Shown here one piece after another: positions 6,008 through 6,919 of a DNA stretch of 6,919 bases; position 1 is the first letter of the stretch; the number at the start of each line of letters is the position of its first letter. Made by a program: the position numbers and the translations under genes. The DNA comes from Oscillospiraceae bacterium (lineage in GTDB: Bacteria > Bacillota > Clostridia > Oscillospirales > Oscillospiraceae), in the NCBI GenBank assembly GCA_028705905.1, contig JAQWCP010000080.1, positions 1-6,919 on the forward strand, written 5' to 3'. A model generated the notes under the pieces. That model had not been told where the DNA came from, did not search any database, and saw nothing but the letters and a program-made list of their open reading frames with translations.

Positions 6008-6251
6008 ATCACAGCCCCCTTTAGGAAAATTGTTTTGCATCTGTTTTATGTCTTATTGTATTTGCGGTATCCCATTGACTTTCTTTGATGATTGCTTCAG
6101 AAAGCACAATGTACTGTCATTCATGATCCGATTTGTGTGATAGTGTCCGCAGAATCATCTCTGATTGGAAAGAAAGTTCTTTTTTTCACCAGGAATACTG
6201 ATTGACACGAAAGAACATTTTGCGATTTTTCATATAATCAAACTTAACAGC
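6008..6251. other. Intergenic region without a recognised gene
   Basis: About 240 bp of AT-rich sequence separates the stop of the rightmost gene from the start of the HEAT-like gene, both on the minus strand. It contains the ribosome binding site of the HEAT-like gene (6022-6014). A minus-strand TACAAT about 20 bases before the unused ATG at 6040 is a possible -10, but no matching -35 is seen. A short palindrome AAAGAA-AG-TTCTTT followed by T residues lies near 6168-6186; it is weak. I see no RNA gene. Confidence 0.5.
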
Positions 6252-6919
6252 TCAAGATGTTCGCGGCTTGATTAGGCCCACCAGATAGCTGTCATCAGAA
6301 AACAAATCGTCTATACGCATCAGGTATAACCGTTCTTGTGCATCGGCATAATTCTTCCACTTTTCCTCAAGGTACGGACTGGTATAAAGCTGATATAATA
6401 TCGCCATGCATGTTTTGTTTTGAGGCGTAACCCGCTCACGCACCATGCTGTACGGCACCGCGAAGGTTTCCATCATATCAAGAAATTCGCTGGTTACAAC
6501 CTTGGCAAGTTCAGCAACGTCATATGGATGATCTATGCTTGCAGGCAAGCCCCGATGCTGCCGCAGGATGTTGTTATATACATGGTACGGCAGATTTAGC
6601 TCATATGGGCGCAGACGATCAAGCCTGTCTAATGCTTCTGCTCGGTCCTCCGGATGCATGGACAATGCCTGTGCCAGATATGCTTCAAGCTCATAAGATG
6701 GATCGGGGCTGTCGCTGGCCTTTCTTTCATAAAAATCGTCAAATGGTTCCAAATCAATCTCATCCCGGCTATGCGCTGAAAAATCATGCTTTTCCGCAAG
6801 TACCTTCTGATGGATCAACAACTCGCGTGTCATACAGTCAAGTCGCCGGTTATTTGTATCCATATTCCGCAAAGCTGTTATATTCTGTGTTCGGCGCAGT
6901 AGGTCAGCGATAAGCTGCA
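6252..6919 (-). CDS. Unknown protein, 5' end beyond the right edge
   Basis: The frame is open from the window edge to the stop TGA at 6254-6252. The residues before the first possible starts (QLIADLLRRTQNITALRNMD) look like continuous coding sequence: no ribosome site precedes the TTG at 6872 or the following ATGs, so the start is probably outside the window. I do not recognise the family. At least 222 residues are visible. The protein is soluble, acidic in the first part (DEIDLEPFDDFYERKASDSPD), helical, and has an Arg/Leu/Asp-rich stretch (EDRAEALDRLDRLRPYEL). It has no signal peptide, transmembrane segment, Cys cluster or nucleotide-binding motif. It is on the same strand as the HEAT-like gene but 240 bp away, so an operon is uncertain. 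Confidence 0.65.
   Translation of the reverse strand, partial: QLIADLLRRTQNITALRNMDTNNRRLDCMTRELLIHQKVLAEKHDFSAHSRDEIDLEPFDDFYERKASDSPDPSYELEAYLAQALSMHPEDRAEALDRLDRLRPYELNLPYHVYNNILRQHRGLPASIDHPYDVAELAKVVTSEFLDMMETFAVPYSMVRERVTPQNKTCMAILYQLYTSPYLEEKWKNYADAQERLYLMRIDDLFSDDSYLVGLIKPRTS

Noticed and set aside
6202..6238. Plus-strand promoter TTGACA ... TATAAT
   Set aside because: The two boxes are 25 bp apart, too far for a standard promoter, and no plus-strand gene follows.

Overview
The window looks like a graveyard of mobile elements from a Gram-positive gut-type Clostridia genome. The grounds are strong AGGAG/GGGAGG ribosome binding sites, transposase types common in Lachnospiraceae/Oscillospiraceae, and a large serine recombinase of the kind carried by clostridial transposons and conjugative elements. 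The taxonomic statement is inference; no chromosomal marker gene is present.

Layout. Bases 1 to about 3990 hold an IS1182-family transposase gene read on the minus strand (start at 3924; 3' end beyond base 1). It is split by a complete IS21-family element read on the plus strand (1059-3699, 2641 bp). The IS21 boundaries can be placed to the base: imperfect terminal inverted repeats TGTAAATTTCGGAG / TGTAGATTTCAGAG lie inside a 5-bp target duplication GCGCT (1054-1058 and 3700-3704). Removing the element plus one GCGCT copy rejoins the IS1182 transposase in frame. The IS21 element carries an intact istA with its D-D-E residues and an istB that overlaps it by 8 bp but has a one-base frameshift just before the Walker A motif. 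Both ends carry arrays of 21-24 bp degenerate repeats, expected for IS21 transposase binding. The IS1182 gene has an independent one-base deletion near 722.

From about 3991 to 4412 is the 3' remnant of an IS256-family transposase (minus strand). At 4452-5696 (minus) lies the C-terminal three quarters of a large serine recombinase without its catalytic domain, followed by a terminator-like hairpin. Its ATG overlaps the stop codon of a small HEAT/LRV-repeat-like gene (5693-6007, minus), which marks a breakpoint near 5690. After a roughly 240-bp gap without a recognised gene comes a gene of unknown function (6252 to beyond 6919, minus).

Functionally little here is likely to work: the IS1182, IS256 and recombinase genes are broken, and the IS21 element has a good transposase but a damaged helper. 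The value of the window is its readable insertion history (recombinase region and IS256, then IS1182, then IS21) and the chimeric recombinase junction. I saw no CRISPR array, rRNA, tRNA, or convincing new multi-gene system.
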